64,000 bases of DNA from Myxococcus landrumus (GTDB lineage: Bacteria > Myxococcota > Myxococcia > Myxococcales > Myxococcaceae), in NCBI RefSeq assembly GCF_017301635.1, contig NZ_CP071091.1, positions 8,362,501 to 8,426,500 on the forward strand. Reading direction: 5' to 3'. The notes under the pieces were generated by a model. The model was not told the origin of the DNA and did no database searches. It saw only the letters and a program-made list of their open reading frames with translations. Shown piece after piece: positions 1 through 8,129 of this stretch (positions are counted from its first letter, which is position 1; each line of letters begins with the position of its first letter). A program made the position numbers and the translations under genes.

Positions 1-1518
1 GTCGAGGTGATGTCCGCCTCCAACGAGGTGCGGACCCGGGGGAGCATCCAGTTCACGGCGCAGGGGTTCGACGAGTGGGGCAACAAGCGGGTCGGGAGTC
101 CGACGTGGACCGTGATGAACCCCGCCCTGGGGACCATCGACTCCAATGGCCTGCTCAAGGTCGGCACCGTGGCGGGGTTCTTTCCGGGCGCTGTGATGGC
201 GCGGATGACCGACGGGTTCGGGACCGAGGTGACGGGCCTCGCCGACGTCACGGTTCGTCCGGGGCCGCTGTCGAGGCTGGTGCTCATGCCGACCCTCGTC
301 ACGCTGGAGCCCCAAGCCACGCAGCAGTTCGGCGTGATGGGGTTCGACGTGGATGGAAACGCGGTCACCCTCTCTCCGACGTGGTCGGTGGTGACGGCTG
401 GCGCGGGGGCCATCACGCCGGAGGGGCTCTACACCGCGCCCAGGGTCGCGGGGACGTACTCCAACAGCGTGAGGGTCGGCGCGGAGCACCTCACGCTCAC
501 GACCACGGTCTTCGTGAAGCCCGCCGCCGTCCGCCGCGTGGAGATTTCGCCGGAGGCGCCCGCTGTCGTCGTGAAGGGCACGGTGCCGTTCCAGGTGAAG
601 GCGTTCGATGCGTATGACAACGAGGTCACCTCGGCCTCGGCCGCGTGGAGCGTCGTGAAGGGTGGGGGCAGCATCAGCGCGGCGGGGGTCTTCACCGCGG
701 GCACCGTGGCGGGGACGTTCGCGGACAGCGTGCAGGTCACGGTGGAGGGCGTGACGAAGGCGACGGGGGTCACCGTCACGCCGGGGGCCGTGAGCCGCAT
801 CGCCATCTCTCCGCAGGGGCCCACGGTGGCAGCGGGGAGCACGGTGGCGTTCAGCGCGAAGGCGTTCGATGCGTACGGCAACGAGGTGACCTCGGCGCCG
901 GCGACGTGGAAGGTGGTGAATGGCGGAGGCTCCATTGATGGCGCGGGTGTCTTCACCGCGGGCATCGTGGTGGGGGCCTTCCCGGGGACGGTGCAGGTCA
1001 CCGTGGGGGGAGTCGTGGAGCAGGCCTCCGTCTCCGTGGTGGCCGCGGCGCCGAGCCGGGTCGTCCTCTCACCGCAGAACCCGACGATTCCGGCGGGGGG
1101 CTCGGTGACGTTCAGCGCGCAGGCGTTCGACATGTACGGCAACGAGGCGCCCGCGTACCCGGCGACGTGGAAGGTGGTGAATGGAGGAGGCACCGTGAAT
1201 GCCTCGGGTGTCTTCAGCGCGGGCACGGTGGCGGGCACGTTCTTGAACACCGTCCAGGTGACGGTGGGGAGCGCGACGGGGACGACCTCGGTGAGCGTCA
1301 CTTCGACGACGCCGAATCCCGAGCCCGAGTGCCGGCAGTCGTCGGACTGCGGTGGGGGTGAGACGTGCAACGCGGGAGTCTGCGAGGCGCCTCCGACCTC
1401 GGGTGGAAAGGAAGGGGGCGGCGGTTGCAGCAGCTCGGGGACCGGGACGTCGGTGTTCGGACTGCTGGTGCTGGTGATGCTGGCGTTCGACTCGCGGAAG
1501 CGGCGCGCCGCGCGGTGA
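1..1518 (+). CDS. Ig-like repeat surface protein with MYXO-CTERM tail (5' truncated)
   Basis: The frame is open from the first base, so the true N-terminus lies outside the window; the GTG at base 7 is only an internal candidate. The visible 505 residues hold five tandem Ig-like/BIG2-type repeats of about 83 residues, each with an F-D-x-x-G-N turn, a W-x-V strand and a V-A-G-T/F strand. The last three repeats are most alike in DNA, pointing to recent duplication. Near residue 445 a Cys-rich linker (C-x5-C ... C-x4-C) follows, then a Gly-rich run ending GGC, a hydrophobic helix (VFGLLVLVMLAF) and a basic end (SRKRRAAR). That is the MYXO-CTERM sorting signal, known to place exported proteins on the myxobacterial surface. 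No catalytic domain is visible. An adhesive or scaffold role is inference. Confidence 0.85.
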   Translation, partial: VEVMSASNEVRTRGSIQFTAQGFDEWGNKRVGSPTWTVMNPALGTIDSNGLLKVGTVAGFFPGAVMARMTDGFGTEVTGLADVTVRPGPLSRLVLMPTLVTLEPQATQQFGVMGFDVDGNAVTLSPTWSVVTAGAGAITPEGLYTAPRVAGTYSNSVRVGAEHLTLTTTVFVKPAAVRRVEISPEAPAVVVKGTVPFQVKAFDAYDNEVTSASAAWSVVKGGGSISAAGVFTAGTVAGTFADSVQVTVEGVTKATGVTVTPGAVSRIAISPQGPTVAAGSTVAFSAKAFDAYGNEVTSAPATWKVVNGGGSIDGAGVFTAGIVVGAFPGTVQVTVGGVVEQASVSVVAAAPSRVVLSPQNPTIPAGGSVTFSAQAFDMYGNEAPAYPATWKVVNGGGTVNASGVFSAGTVAGTFLNTVQVTVGSATGTTSVSVTSTTPNPEPECRQSSDCGGGETCNAGVCEAPPTSGGKEGGGGCSSSGTGTSVFGLLVLVMLAFDSRKRRAAR

Positions 1519-1524
1519 GGTGAG

Positions 1525-1557
1525 AGGCGCCTCTCCACCTCGGGTGGGGAGGCGTCT
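1525..1557 (+). terminator. Strong hairpin after the Ig-repeat gene
   Basis: A 15-bp stem (1525-1539 with 1543-1557, two G-U wobbles) closes a 3-nt loop, 7 nt after the stop codon. There is no U-run behind it, so it may act as a 3' stabiliser or a factor-assisted terminator. Confidence 0.6.
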
Positions 1558-1628
1558 GGCTCTCAGGGATCGTGGCGGGTGCACGGACGTGTCTGCGCCG
1601 TCACCCACCTGCGCGAGTCGCGCGGGAG

Positions 1629-1661
1629 GGGCGCCTCTCCTCTTTGGGTTGGGAGGCGTCT
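1629..1661 (+). terminator. Second hairpin (duplicate of the first)
   Basis: An 11-bp stem (1629-1639 with 1651-1661, with wobbles) and an 11-nt loop sit in the second copy of the tandem duplication. The hairpin lies about 70 nt before the next gene's start, so it could also sit in that gene's leader. Confidence 0.45.
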
Positions 1662-1729
1662 ATCCCTCAGGGACAGTGCCGGGTGCACGGACACTTCGGC
1701 GCCGTGACTCGCCTGATAGAGTCGCGCGC

Positions 1730-3004
1730 GTGAGTGTCTTGGCTGAAGTGGAGCGCCTGCGCCGGAAGGTGGAGGCGGGGGAGAGCCTGAGCGACGCGGA
1801 GCTGGAGGCCCTGCGTTCCCATGCGGGGAGGGGCGAGGGCCCTGTCCTCCGGTTGACGGTGGCGCATGCCCTCATCAACGCGGGGGCGGACCGTGAGGCA
1901 CTCCCGCTCCTAGAGGCCCTGCGGCGAGATTTCCCTCAGGACCTGCCGGTGATGCTGGGCCTGGCGCGCGCGCTGCTCGGGCTCGAGCGCCATGGCGACG
2001 CGGAGGCGCTGCTGCGGCAGGTCTGGTCTCGCGAGCCCGGAGACCCCGAGGTCCTCAAGGTGCTCTCCGTGCTGGCGCTGCGTCGAGGCGAAGTCGGCAA
2101 GGCCCAGGCCTACGTCGAGGAGGCGCTGGCACGGGACCCGTTCGACGGGGAGGCTCGGCTGCTGAAGGAAGAGCTGGAGGCGGCGGAGCTGCCACCCCCG
2201 AGCGCACCGGAAGAACAGGTGCTCCGGCCAGAGTTCATCGCCGCGCTCACGGGCGCCCTGGGGCGCGCACGTGTGAGCTTCCGCCGTCAGGGCAAGGACC
2301 TGCTCGTGAAGCTGGCCACGGGCGGCGTGGGCCGCGTGGACGTGGGCTCGCTGTACGCCGCCTACCTCGAGGCGCCTGGAACCCAGGGCCTGCTGGCCTA
2401 CGCGGAGGCGCTCGCGGCGAGGTTGAGCGGACTCGATTCAGGACTGGGCTCAGGGGACGCGCCGCTGGAGTCTCGGCTTCGGCCGGTGCTGCGGCCTCCG
2501 CGCTTCGTGGAGAAGGCGGTGGGCGCGCTGCATCGTCCGGGGCCCGCGGGCCTCGAGGTGTTCTACGTCCTGGAGGACGCCGACTTCGTGCGCTACCTGC
2601 CCGAGTCCGCGCTCGGCCCCGCGGGATTGACTCCCGAGGCCGTGGATGAAGCCGCGTGGCGCAACCTGTCGGCCCATCCCGCGCCCGTGCACCCCGTGGT
2701 CATCGACCGAGGCGAGGTTCGGTTGGCGGAGACCTTCTCGGGCCTCTGGGCCGTGGCGGCGGGAGACGGCCTGGATGGCGCGCGGCTGCTCACGAGCACG
2801 CAGTACCGCATCCTCTCGACGGTGGCGAATGGCGAGCCCCTCTGTGTGTCCCTGGCTCGTCGCGAGCTGACCGTGGTGGGCTGGGCTTCGCAGGCCGCTG
2901 TCCGCACGGCGCTCGCGTCCCTGGAGCCCACCCCCGAGGGGATTCCGGGCCTCTTCTACCAATCCGCGGACGGACTCCTGTTGCCGGACGGCGCCTCCTT
3001 CTGA
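1730..3004 (+). CDS. TPR protein with C-terminal DUF1444 (YtpQ)-like domain
   Basis: 424 residues from a GTG at 1730. The frame stays open upstream to 1520, but that part runs through the duplicated hairpin DNA and reads as Arg/Pro-rich noise, so the later start is chosen. Residues 1-150 form helical TPR-like repeats (leucine/alanine periodicity, DPEVLKVLSVLALRRGE). From about residue 165 the protein resembles DUF1444/YtpQ: an L-R-P-x-F-I/P-R-F-V-E-K-A segment, F-Y-V-L-E-D, and a last third that predicts beta strands. There is no signal peptide, so it is probably cytoplasmic. The biochemical role of DUF1444 is not known. The neighbouring genes do not form an operon with it. Confidence 0.75.
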   Translation: MSVLAEVERLRRKVEAGESLSDAELEALRSHAGRGEGPVLRLTVAHALINAGADREALPLLEALRRDFPQDLPVMLGLARALLGLERHGDAEALLRQVWSREPGDPEVLKVLSVLALRRGEVGKAQAYVEEALARDPFDGEARLLKEELEAAELPPPSAPEEQVLRPEFIAALTGALGRARVSFRRQGKDLLVKLATGGVGRVDVGSLYAAYLEAPGTQGLLAYAEALAARLSGLDSGLGSGDAPLESRLRPVLRPPRFVEKAVGALHRPGPAGLEVFYVLEDADFVRYLPESALGPAGLTPEAVDEAAWRNLSAHPAPVHPVVIDRGEVRLAETFSGLWAVAAGDGLDGARLLTSTQYRILSTVANGEPLCVSLARRELTVVGWASQAAVRTALASLEPTPEGIPGLFYQSADGLLLPDGASF

Positions 3005-3023
3005 CGCAGCCGCGCCCTCACTA

Positions 3024-3641
3024 TCAGCCCGCCGTGCCCGTGGACGGCAGTCGCTCCACGAACAGCACCTCGCGATAGCCCAGGGTGAGCAGGAGCACGC
3101 GAAGGGAGCGCTCGGCGGAGTCCCGGGCGCGCTGCTGAAGGCGCGAGTCCGCGCGCACATCGCGCTCGAACGCGACCTTCGCCTTCTCCAGGAGCTGCGC
3201 CGTCTGCGTGCTGTCCAGGTTGGAGTCCATGACCTCCGTCTCCCCGGGCCGCAGCTCGATGCGCACGTCGACAGGGGGCAGCACCACCTGCACCTTCGTG
3301 CCCGCGACATGGAGGCTTCCCGGGCCGATGCGCTGGAAGTCGAAGCCCAGGTGCGCGTCCGCGAAGACGATGGCGCGCCCATGCGGGTTCTGGAGCGTGT
3401 GCCGCGCCCAGTTCACCACGTCCTTCCAGAGAGCATCCGTGGCCTCGGGCTCGGGCGTGAAGGTGACCTTCTTGTAGAGGGAGACCTGGAGCGTCTCCAG
3501 TCGGGTCACCTCGCGCATCTGCTGCACCACCGACGCGGTGTCGGGCAGGGAGGCAGGCGTGGGCTTCATGAGCCAACCCGCCACCAGGACTCCGGCCGCG
3601 ACACCCAGGAGCGGACCGAGGATTCGCGAGAGGTTCGCCAT
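3024..3641 (-). CDS. DUF4230 single-span membrane protein
   Basis: 205 residues. One N-terminal membrane span (residues 8-25, ILGPLLGVAAGVLVAGWLM) is followed by a DUF4230-type domain recognisable from the R-L-E-T-L-Q-x-S-L-Y-K-K-V-T-F opening, the P-P-V-D-V-R-I-E-L block and the C-terminal amphipathic helix ending in a L-G-Y-x-E-V-x-F strand. The family is widespread but has no assigned biochemical function; members sit in the envelope with the domain outside the cytoplasm. It ends 19 bp from the stop of the TPR/DUF1444 gene (convergent) and has no partner on its own strand. Confidence 0.8.
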   Translation of the reverse strand: MANLSRILGPLLGVAAGVLVAGWLMKPTPASLPDTASVVQQMREVTRLETLQVSLYKKVTFTPEPEATDALWKDVVNWARHTLQNPHGRAIVFADAHLGFDFQRIGPGSLHVAGTKVQVVLPPVDVRIELRPGETEVMDSNLDSTQTAQLLEKAKVAFERDVRADSRLQQRARDSAERSLRVLLLTLGYREVLFVERLPSTGTAG

Positions 3642-3725
3642 GGCGGGAGTCTATCCGCTTCCTCGCGGCCGGCGTCTGGGGCACGGTGCGGACGTGTAGG
3701 TGGCACGTTGCTGAAAGGGGCACGT

Positions 3726-4328
3726 GTGGAGCTGACGGACCTGGAAGTGGAGGCATTGGGGACGCGTGGATTCTTCACGCGTCCCTTCTTCATCGGGAAT
3801 GAAGCCGCCCTCGCCGCGCGGGCAGAAGCGCTGGCGAGGGCTGACTCTGGAGTGTTGCATGCCGCGGGAATCCGGAGGGGAGCGGACAGGACCCAGGATT
3901 CCAGCGTGCGCGGTGACCTCATCGGCTGGGTGGAACCCGAGCCGGACACCGCGCTGGGCGCTCTGAGAGAGCGCTTCGCCCTGCTGGGACGTGCCCTCTC
4001 GCAAGGGGCCTACCTCGGCCTGGGGCGCTTTGACTTGCAGCTCGCGTGTTATCCGGGCGGAGGGGCGCACTACTCGCGCCACGTCGACGCCTTCCCCGGA
4101 CAGTTCAACCGCAGGGCCACGGCCATCTGGTACGCCAACGAGGCCTGGAAGACGGAGCACGGAGGCGTCCTGCGGTTGCATCCCAAGGACCTGCCTCCCG
4201 TCGACATCCCCCCGATGCTGGACACGCTCGTCGTCTTCCTGAGCGAGCGCATCGAGCACGAGGTGCTCCCCGCCCACGCGCGCCGCCTGGCCCTCACGGC
4301 CTGGTACTACGGCCGCGATTCGGGCTGA
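3726..4328 (+). CDS. 2-oxoglutarate/Fe(II) dioxygenase, prolyl-hydroxylase-like
   Basis: 200 residues from the GTG at 3726, which has an AAAGGGG ribosome site 5 nt upstream; upstream in-frame codons lack one. The C-terminal half is a P4H-type double-stranded beta helix: H-x-D at H-V-D (near residue 120), the distal His in I-E-H-E-V-L-P, and the 2-oxoglutarate-binding Arg in A-R-R-L-A-L-T-A-W-Y-Y. This matches bacterial EGLN-like prolyl hydroxylases, which hydroxylate proline on a partner protein; the best-studied bacterial target is EF-Tu. The target here is unknown. It is convergent with the XRE-cupin gene (9 bp between stops). Confidence 0.8.
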   Translation: MELTDLEVEALGTRGFFTRPFFIGNEAALAARAEALARADSGVLHAAGIRRGADRTQDSSVRGDLIGWVEPEPDTALGALRERFALLGRALSQGAYLGLGRFDLQLACYPGGGAHYSRHVDAFPGQFNRRATAIWYANEAWKTEHGGVLRLHPKDLPPVDIPPMLDTLVVFLSERIEHEVLPAHARRLALTAWYYGRDSG

Positions 4329-4337
4329 GCCGTCACG

Positions 4338-4901
4338 TCACAGCGGAGGCGTCAGGAGCACGACGGAGTAGCCCACGGCCGTGCGCGTCCCGGGGTTCTC
4401 GTAGGAGTGCTTCTGGTCCCCCCGGAAGACGACGACGTCCCCGGGCTTGAGGAGGAAGCGCTCTCCGCTGGCGACGAGCGCCAGCTCTCCGGACTCGCAG
4501 GCCAGGTACTCACGGGTGCCTGGCGTATGCGGCACGCCGGTGATGCGCACGCCGGCCGCCAGCTCCACCCGGTCGAACTCCATGCCCGGCAGCGGGTCGG
4601 GGAGCAGCTTGCGCAGCAGGCCCGCGCCCCGGACGCGGGTCGTCAGGCTGTCGCGCGGGTAGTGCCTCGCACTGGCGCGAGGCTTCGCCACCAGCTCCTC
4701 CAGCGACACCTGGAGCGCGGACGCCACGCGGTGCAGCACGGACAAGGTGGGGTTGGACGTCCCGGACTCCAGGTTGGCCCACGTCGCCCGAGGCACCCCC
4801 GCCAGCTTCGAGAGCTGGGCCTGCGTGGCCCCTCGGGTCTCCCTCAAGGTCCGGATGTTGCGCGCCAACCTGCTCGGCAGGTCCTCGTCGTCCATGGCCA
4901 T
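4338..4901 (-). CDS. XRE-family regulator with C-terminal cupin
   Basis: 187 residues from ATG 4901 (a second ATG lies at 4895). The frame continues to a TTG at 4919, but that codon lies inside a perfect palindrome and has no ribosome site. An HTH_XRE domain occupies about residues 10-65 (R-x-T-R-G-A-T-Q-A-Q-L-S-K-L-A-G-V). A cupin barrel occupies 105-185 (G-x-x-E-Y-L-A-C-x-S-G-E-L-A-L then L-K-P-G-D-V-V-V-F-x-G-D-x-x-H). XRE-cupin proteins usually sense a small metabolite through the cupin and repress an adjacent gene. The divergent SDR/QueA-like pair is the obvious target, and the palindrome between them the likely operator. Confidence 0.85.
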   Translation of the reverse strand: MAMDDEDLPSRLARNIRTLRETRGATQAQLSKLAGVPRATWANLESGTSNPTLSVLHRVASALQVSLEELVAKPRASARHYPRDSLTTRVRGAGLLRKLLPDPLPGMEFDRVELAAGVRITGVPHTPGTREYLACESGELALVASGERFLLKPGDVVVFRGDQKHSYENPGTRTAVGYSVVLLTPPL

Positions 4902-4904
4902 GGA

Positions 4905-4919
4905 TTGGCAATCTGCCAA
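4905..4919. promoter_or_regulatory. Perfect palindrome TTGGCA-ATC-TGCCAA, probable XRE-cupin operator
   Basis: Six-base arms with a 3-bp centre lie immediately upstream of the regulator's start and about 67 bp before the divergent SDR start. The position suits autorepression and control of the SDR/QueA-like operon. Confidence 0.6.
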
Positions 4920-4985
4920 AGGATTGGACGCGACGCCATTTCGTCAACGGCCGGTCCTTACCTTCCCGCGACGGAGGAGACTCGA

Positions 4986-5714
4986 ATGAAGCTGACCGGA
5001 AAGGCGGTGCTCGTCACCGGGGCGAGCCGAGGGCTGGGGCGTGCGCTCATGGAGCACTTCGCGAGGCGCGGCGCGAAGGTGGTGGGCGTGGCCCGCCACA
5101 CCGCGGACATGGAGGAAGCGGTGGAGCCCCTTCGGGCCGAAGGTCTCCCCGTCCACGCGCTGGCCTATGACGTGGGAGACAAGGAATCCATCTACCGGAT
5201 GGTGGGCGTGGCCACGTCGTTGGTGGGGCCGCTGGACGTGCTGGTGAACAACGCCAGCGTGCTGGGGCCCACGCCGCTGCCCCTGCTCCTGGATACCGCG
5301 TGCGAGGACCTGCACCGGGTGCTGGAGGTGAACCTGGTGGGGCCCTTCCGGCTCACGAAGGCGGTGGTGGGCAACATGCTGGTGCGAGGCGGAGGGCTGG
5401 TGCTCAACATCAGCTCGGATGCGGCGGTGGCCGCGTATCCCCGCTGGGGCGCATACAGCGTGTCCAAGAGCGCGCTGGAGCACCTGGGCCGCATCTGGGC
5501 GGCGGAGCTGGAGGGCATGGACGTGCGCTTCCTCAGCGTGGACCCAGGAGAGATGGACACGCGGATGCATGCCGCGGCCCTGCCGGAGGCGGACCGCGCG
5601 ACGCTGGCCCGGCCCGAGGACGTGGCCTCGCGCATCCTCGCGCTGGTGGAGCACCGTTTGGAGTCGCTGCCGTCCGGCTCCCACGTCGTGGCCCAGCAAC
5701 TGGAGGCCGCATGA
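4986..5714 (+). CDS. Short-chain dehydrogenase/reductase
   Basis: 242 residues, a normal length for a classical SDR. It starts at an ATG with GGAGGAGA 6 nt upstream. The cofactor loop T-G-A-S-R-G-L-G is near residues 12-19, N-N-A near 88, a Ser in the N-I-S-S-D strand, and the catalytic Y-S-V-S-K near residue 158. The basic residue in the Gly-rich loop favours NADP(H). The substrate cannot be read from sequence. Its stop overlaps the next start as ATGA, so it is translationally coupled to the QueA-like gene. It is divergent from the XRE-cupin regulator. Confidence 0.88.
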   Translation: MKLTGKAVLVTGASRGLGRALMEHFARRGAKVVGVARHTADMEEAVEPLRAEGLPVHALAYDVGDKESIYRMVGVATSLVGPLDVLVNNASVLGPTPLPLLLDTACEDLHRVLEVNLVGPFRLTKAVVGNMLVRGGGLVLNISSDAAVAAYPRWGAYSVSKSALEHLGRIWAAELEGMDVRFLSVDPGEMDTRMHAAALPEADRATLARPEDVASRILALVEHRLESLPSGSHVVAQQLEAA

Positions 5715-6736
5715 AGCCCGCGCGCTGGCCGGTGGACCAGCCGGAGGAGGGGCGGCTGCTGCACGTGGAGCCTCGCGAGGGGCGCCTCACCGACGCGCGG
5801 GTGGCGGACCTGCCGTCGCTGCTCCGCGAGGGAGACCTGCTGGTGGTGAATGACGCCGCCACGTTCCCCGCGTCGCTCCTGGGGCGCACGGTGCTGGGGG
5901 AGCGCATCGAGCTGCGCCTGCTGTCGCACGAGCCGGACGGCACGTGGCTGGCCGTCCTCTTTGGCGCGGGAGACTGGCGCAAGCGCACCGAGGACCGCCC
6001 GACGCCGCCCGTGATGCCGGCCGGGACACGCTTCACGGTGGTCGGGCTCCCCGTCCAGGTGGTGGAGGTGCTGCCGCCCTCGCCCCGCTTCCTGCGCGTG
6101 GCCTTCGAGGAGGAGGGCGCGGGGCTCTGGTCCGCGCTGTACCAGGGAGGCCGCCCCGTGCAGTACGCGCACACGCTGGCGCCGCTGTCGCTGTGGCATG
6201 TGCAGACGGGCTATGGCGCGCGTCCCTGGGCCACGGAGGCGCCGTCGGCCGGACTGCCCCTCACCTGGAACCTGCTCCTGACGTTGCGCCGGAGGGGCGT
6301 GCGGCTGGCGTCGCTCACCCACGCGACGGGGCTGTCTTCCACGGGGGACGCGGCGCTCGACGCGCTGCTGCCCCGGCCCGAGCGCTCCGACATCCCGGCC
6401 AGCACGGTGGCGCAGGTGGAGGCCACTCGCGCGGCGGGAGGCCGGGTGGTGGCGGTGGGCACCACGGTGGTGCGCGCGCTGGAAGGCCGGGCGGCGATGA
6501 ACGGCGGGAAGCTGGTGGCGGGTGAGTCGGTGACGGACCTGCTGTTGGGGCCGGGCTTCGTGCCGCGCTTCGTGAATGGCCTCTTCACGGGGATGCACGA
6601 GCCGGGCACCAGCCACTTCGCGCTGCTCCAGGCCTTCTGTTCGCTGACGCTCCTGCGGGAGGCGAGCGCCCACGCGGAGGCGCGGGGCTACCTGGGGCAC
6701 GAGTTCGGGGACTCGTGCCTGATGCTCGACGCGTGA
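5711..6736 (+). CDS. QueA-like S-adenosylmethionine:tRNA ribosyltransferase-isomerase paralogue
   Basis: 341 residues. Typical QueA blocks are present: G-D-L-L-V-V-N-D-(A)-x-x-x-P-A-x-L-x-G-R near residue 40, the Q-T-x-Y-G/A-x-R region, G-T-T-V-V-R-A-L-E near 255, and a C-terminal T-G-M-H-E-P-G-T-S-H-F where QueA has a N-F-H-L-P-x-S-T motif. The usual N-terminal F-D-x-x-L-P-x-x-L-I-A segment is absent. QueA moves the ribosyl part of SAM onto 7-aminomethyl-7-deazaguanine in tRNA to make epoxyqueuosine. The missing N-terminus, changed C-terminal motif and coupling to an SDR suggest a paralogue with a shifted substrate. A queF gene lies 6 kb away, but not in this operon. Confidence 0.75.
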   Translation: MKPARWPVDQPEEGRLLHVEPREGRLTDARVADLPSLLREGDLLVVNDAATFPASLLGRTVLGERIELRLLSHEPDGTWLAVLFGAGDWRKRTEDRPTPPVMPAGTRFTVVGLPVQVVEVLPPSPRFLRVAFEEEGAGLWSALYQGGRPVQYAHTLAPLSLWHVQTGYGARPWATEAPSAGLPLTWNLLLTLRRRGVRLASLTHATGLSSTGDAALDALLPRPERSDIPASTVAQVEATRAAGGRVVAVGTTVVRALEGRAAMNGGKLVAGESVTDLLLGPGFVPRFVNGLFTGMHEPGTSHFALLQAFCSLTLLREASAHAEARGYLGHEFGDSCLMLDA

Positions 6737-6739
6737 GGC

Positions 6740-7960
6740 TCACTGGAGCTGCGAGGGCTCCAGCTCCACCTTCACCCAGCCCGGCTTGCGCAGGTCGAAG
6801 TTGCGGTAGGCGTCCAGCGCGCTGCTCATGGGCTCCACGTGCGAGAGGATGGCCGTGGGGTCCACCACCCCCGCGCGCACCAGCTCCAGCAGCCGGGGGA
6901 TGTACTTGCGGTGGTGGCAGTTGCCCATGTTCATCGTGAGGTTCTTGTTCATCGCCAGGCCGATGGGGAAGGTGTGCACCTGGGCCGGGTAGACGCCGAT
7001 GATGGACAGCGTTCCCGCCTTGGCCAGCGCCTCCACCGCCCACGTCAGCACCTGCGCGGGCGCGTCGCCGGGTACCCAGTTGGCGCCTTGAGGGTGGGGG
7101 TGTGGCGCGGCCTCCTTCACCTCGCGCCTGTCCTCCGCGCGCTCGGCGCTGGTGCGCCGGGAGGCGGGGCCCGCGTGGGCGTGCTCGGCGTCCACGCCCA
7201 CCGCGTCGATGGCCCGGTCCACGCCGATGCCCTTCGTCAGCCGCAGCAGCGTCTTCACCGGGTCCTCTTCGTCGAAGTTGATGACCTCCGCGCCCTGGGA
7301 GCGCGCCAGGTCCAACCGGTCCTCGTGGCAATCCACGGCGAAGACGCGGCCCGCGCCCATGAGCCGGGCGCTGACGATGGCGAACAGCCCCACCGGGCCG
7401 CAGCCGAACACCGCCACGGTGTCGCCCGGTTTGATTTCCGCCAGCTCCGCGCCGAAGTAGCCGGTGGGGAAGATGTCGGAGAGGAGGATGGCCTGCTCAT
7501 CGCTCACGCCGTCGGGCACCTTCACCAGCCCCGCGCTCGCGAAGGGCACCCGCACCTTCTCCGCCTGCATGCCGTGGAAGGGGCCCGTCTGCGCGGGGCC
7601 TCCGTAGAAGGCCGTGCCCGCGGCGGGGCCGTTCGGGTTCGCCTCGTTGCACTGTGAATGGTAGCCCGCGCGGCAGTAGACGCAGTTGCCGCAGGCGATG
7701 GTGGACGGGATGACGACGCGGTCACCCAGGCTGAAGGTGCGCACGTCGTCGCCCAGCGCCTCGATGTAGCCCACGCCCTCGTGGCCCAGGATGGTGCCGG
7801 GCTTCATCCCCGGCATCGTTCCCCGAATCATGTGCAGGTCCGTGCCGCAGATGGCGCTGGCTGTCAGCCTGACGACCGCGTCCGTCGGCTTCTCGAGGCG
7901 TGGCTCCTCCACGTCGTCGAGCCGGATGTCCCCAATCCCATGGAAGACGACCGCCTTCAT
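6740..7960 (-). CDS. Zinc-dependent alcohol dehydrogenase (MDR, formaldehyde-dehydrogenase-like)
   Basis: 406 residues, with AAGGAG 7 nt before the ATG. Catalytic zinc ligands are C in A-I-C-G-T-D-L-H and H-E in L-G-H-E-G-V-G. The structural-zinc lobe has four Cys (C-G-N-C-V-Y-C-x7-C). The Rossmann motif is G-C-G-P-V-G near residue 185. An insertion around 255-300 rich in H, R and P (A-E-H-A-H-A-G-P) is seen in the glutathione-independent formaldehyde dehydrogenase/threonine-dehydrogenase-like subgroup. The reaction is probably NAD(P)-linked oxidation of an alcohol or aldehyde; the substrate is not determinable. It is convergent with the QueA-like gene (3 bp apart). Confidence 0.87.
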   Translation of the reverse strand: MKAVVFHGIGDIRLDDVEEPRLEKPTDAVVRLTASAICGTDLHMIRGTMPGMKPGTILGHEGVGYIEALGDDVRTFSLGDRVVIPSTIACGNCVYCRAGYHSQCNEANPNGPAAGTAFYGGPAQTGPFHGMQAEKVRVPFASAGLVKVPDGVSDEQAILLSDIFPTGYFGAELAEIKPGDTVAVFGCGPVGLFAIVSARLMGAGRVFAVDCHEDRLDLARSQGAEVINFDEEDPVKTLLRLTKGIGVDRAIDAVGVDAEHAHAGPASRRTSAERAEDRREVKEAAPHPHPQGANWVPGDAPAQVLTWAVEALAKAGTLSIIGVYPAQVHTFPIGLAMNKNLTMNMGNCHHRKYIPRLLELVRAGVVDPTAILSHVEPMSSALDAYRNFDLRKPGWVKVELEPSQLQ

Positions 7961-8129
7961 CGCATGCTCCTTCCCCCGGGAGCGGGAGCGTCCTCGGGCC
8001 GCAAGTGGAGGGAGTCCGTCGACCCTCGAGAGGATGAGGGACCCCCGCGACTTGGAGCGTGGCCATCCGCCAGGACGGGGGCAAAGCGCGCGCGGGCCCT
8101 CTTCCGGCCAGGAGCCGGCGAGGCGGGCG

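Larger units (their letters stand above)
1522..1729. repeat. Tandem duplication (about 104 bp x 2) of a hairpin-containing intergenic segment
   Basis: The segment 1522-1625 is followed directly by a diverged copy at 1626-1729. Both share the blocks gcgcctctcc, gggaggcgtct, ctcaggga, gggtgcacgga and gagtcgcgcg in the same order. Each copy begins with a hairpin, and the second ends exactly at the GTG start of the next gene. The copies have drifted by roughly a quarter of their positions, so the event is old. Confidence 0.75.
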
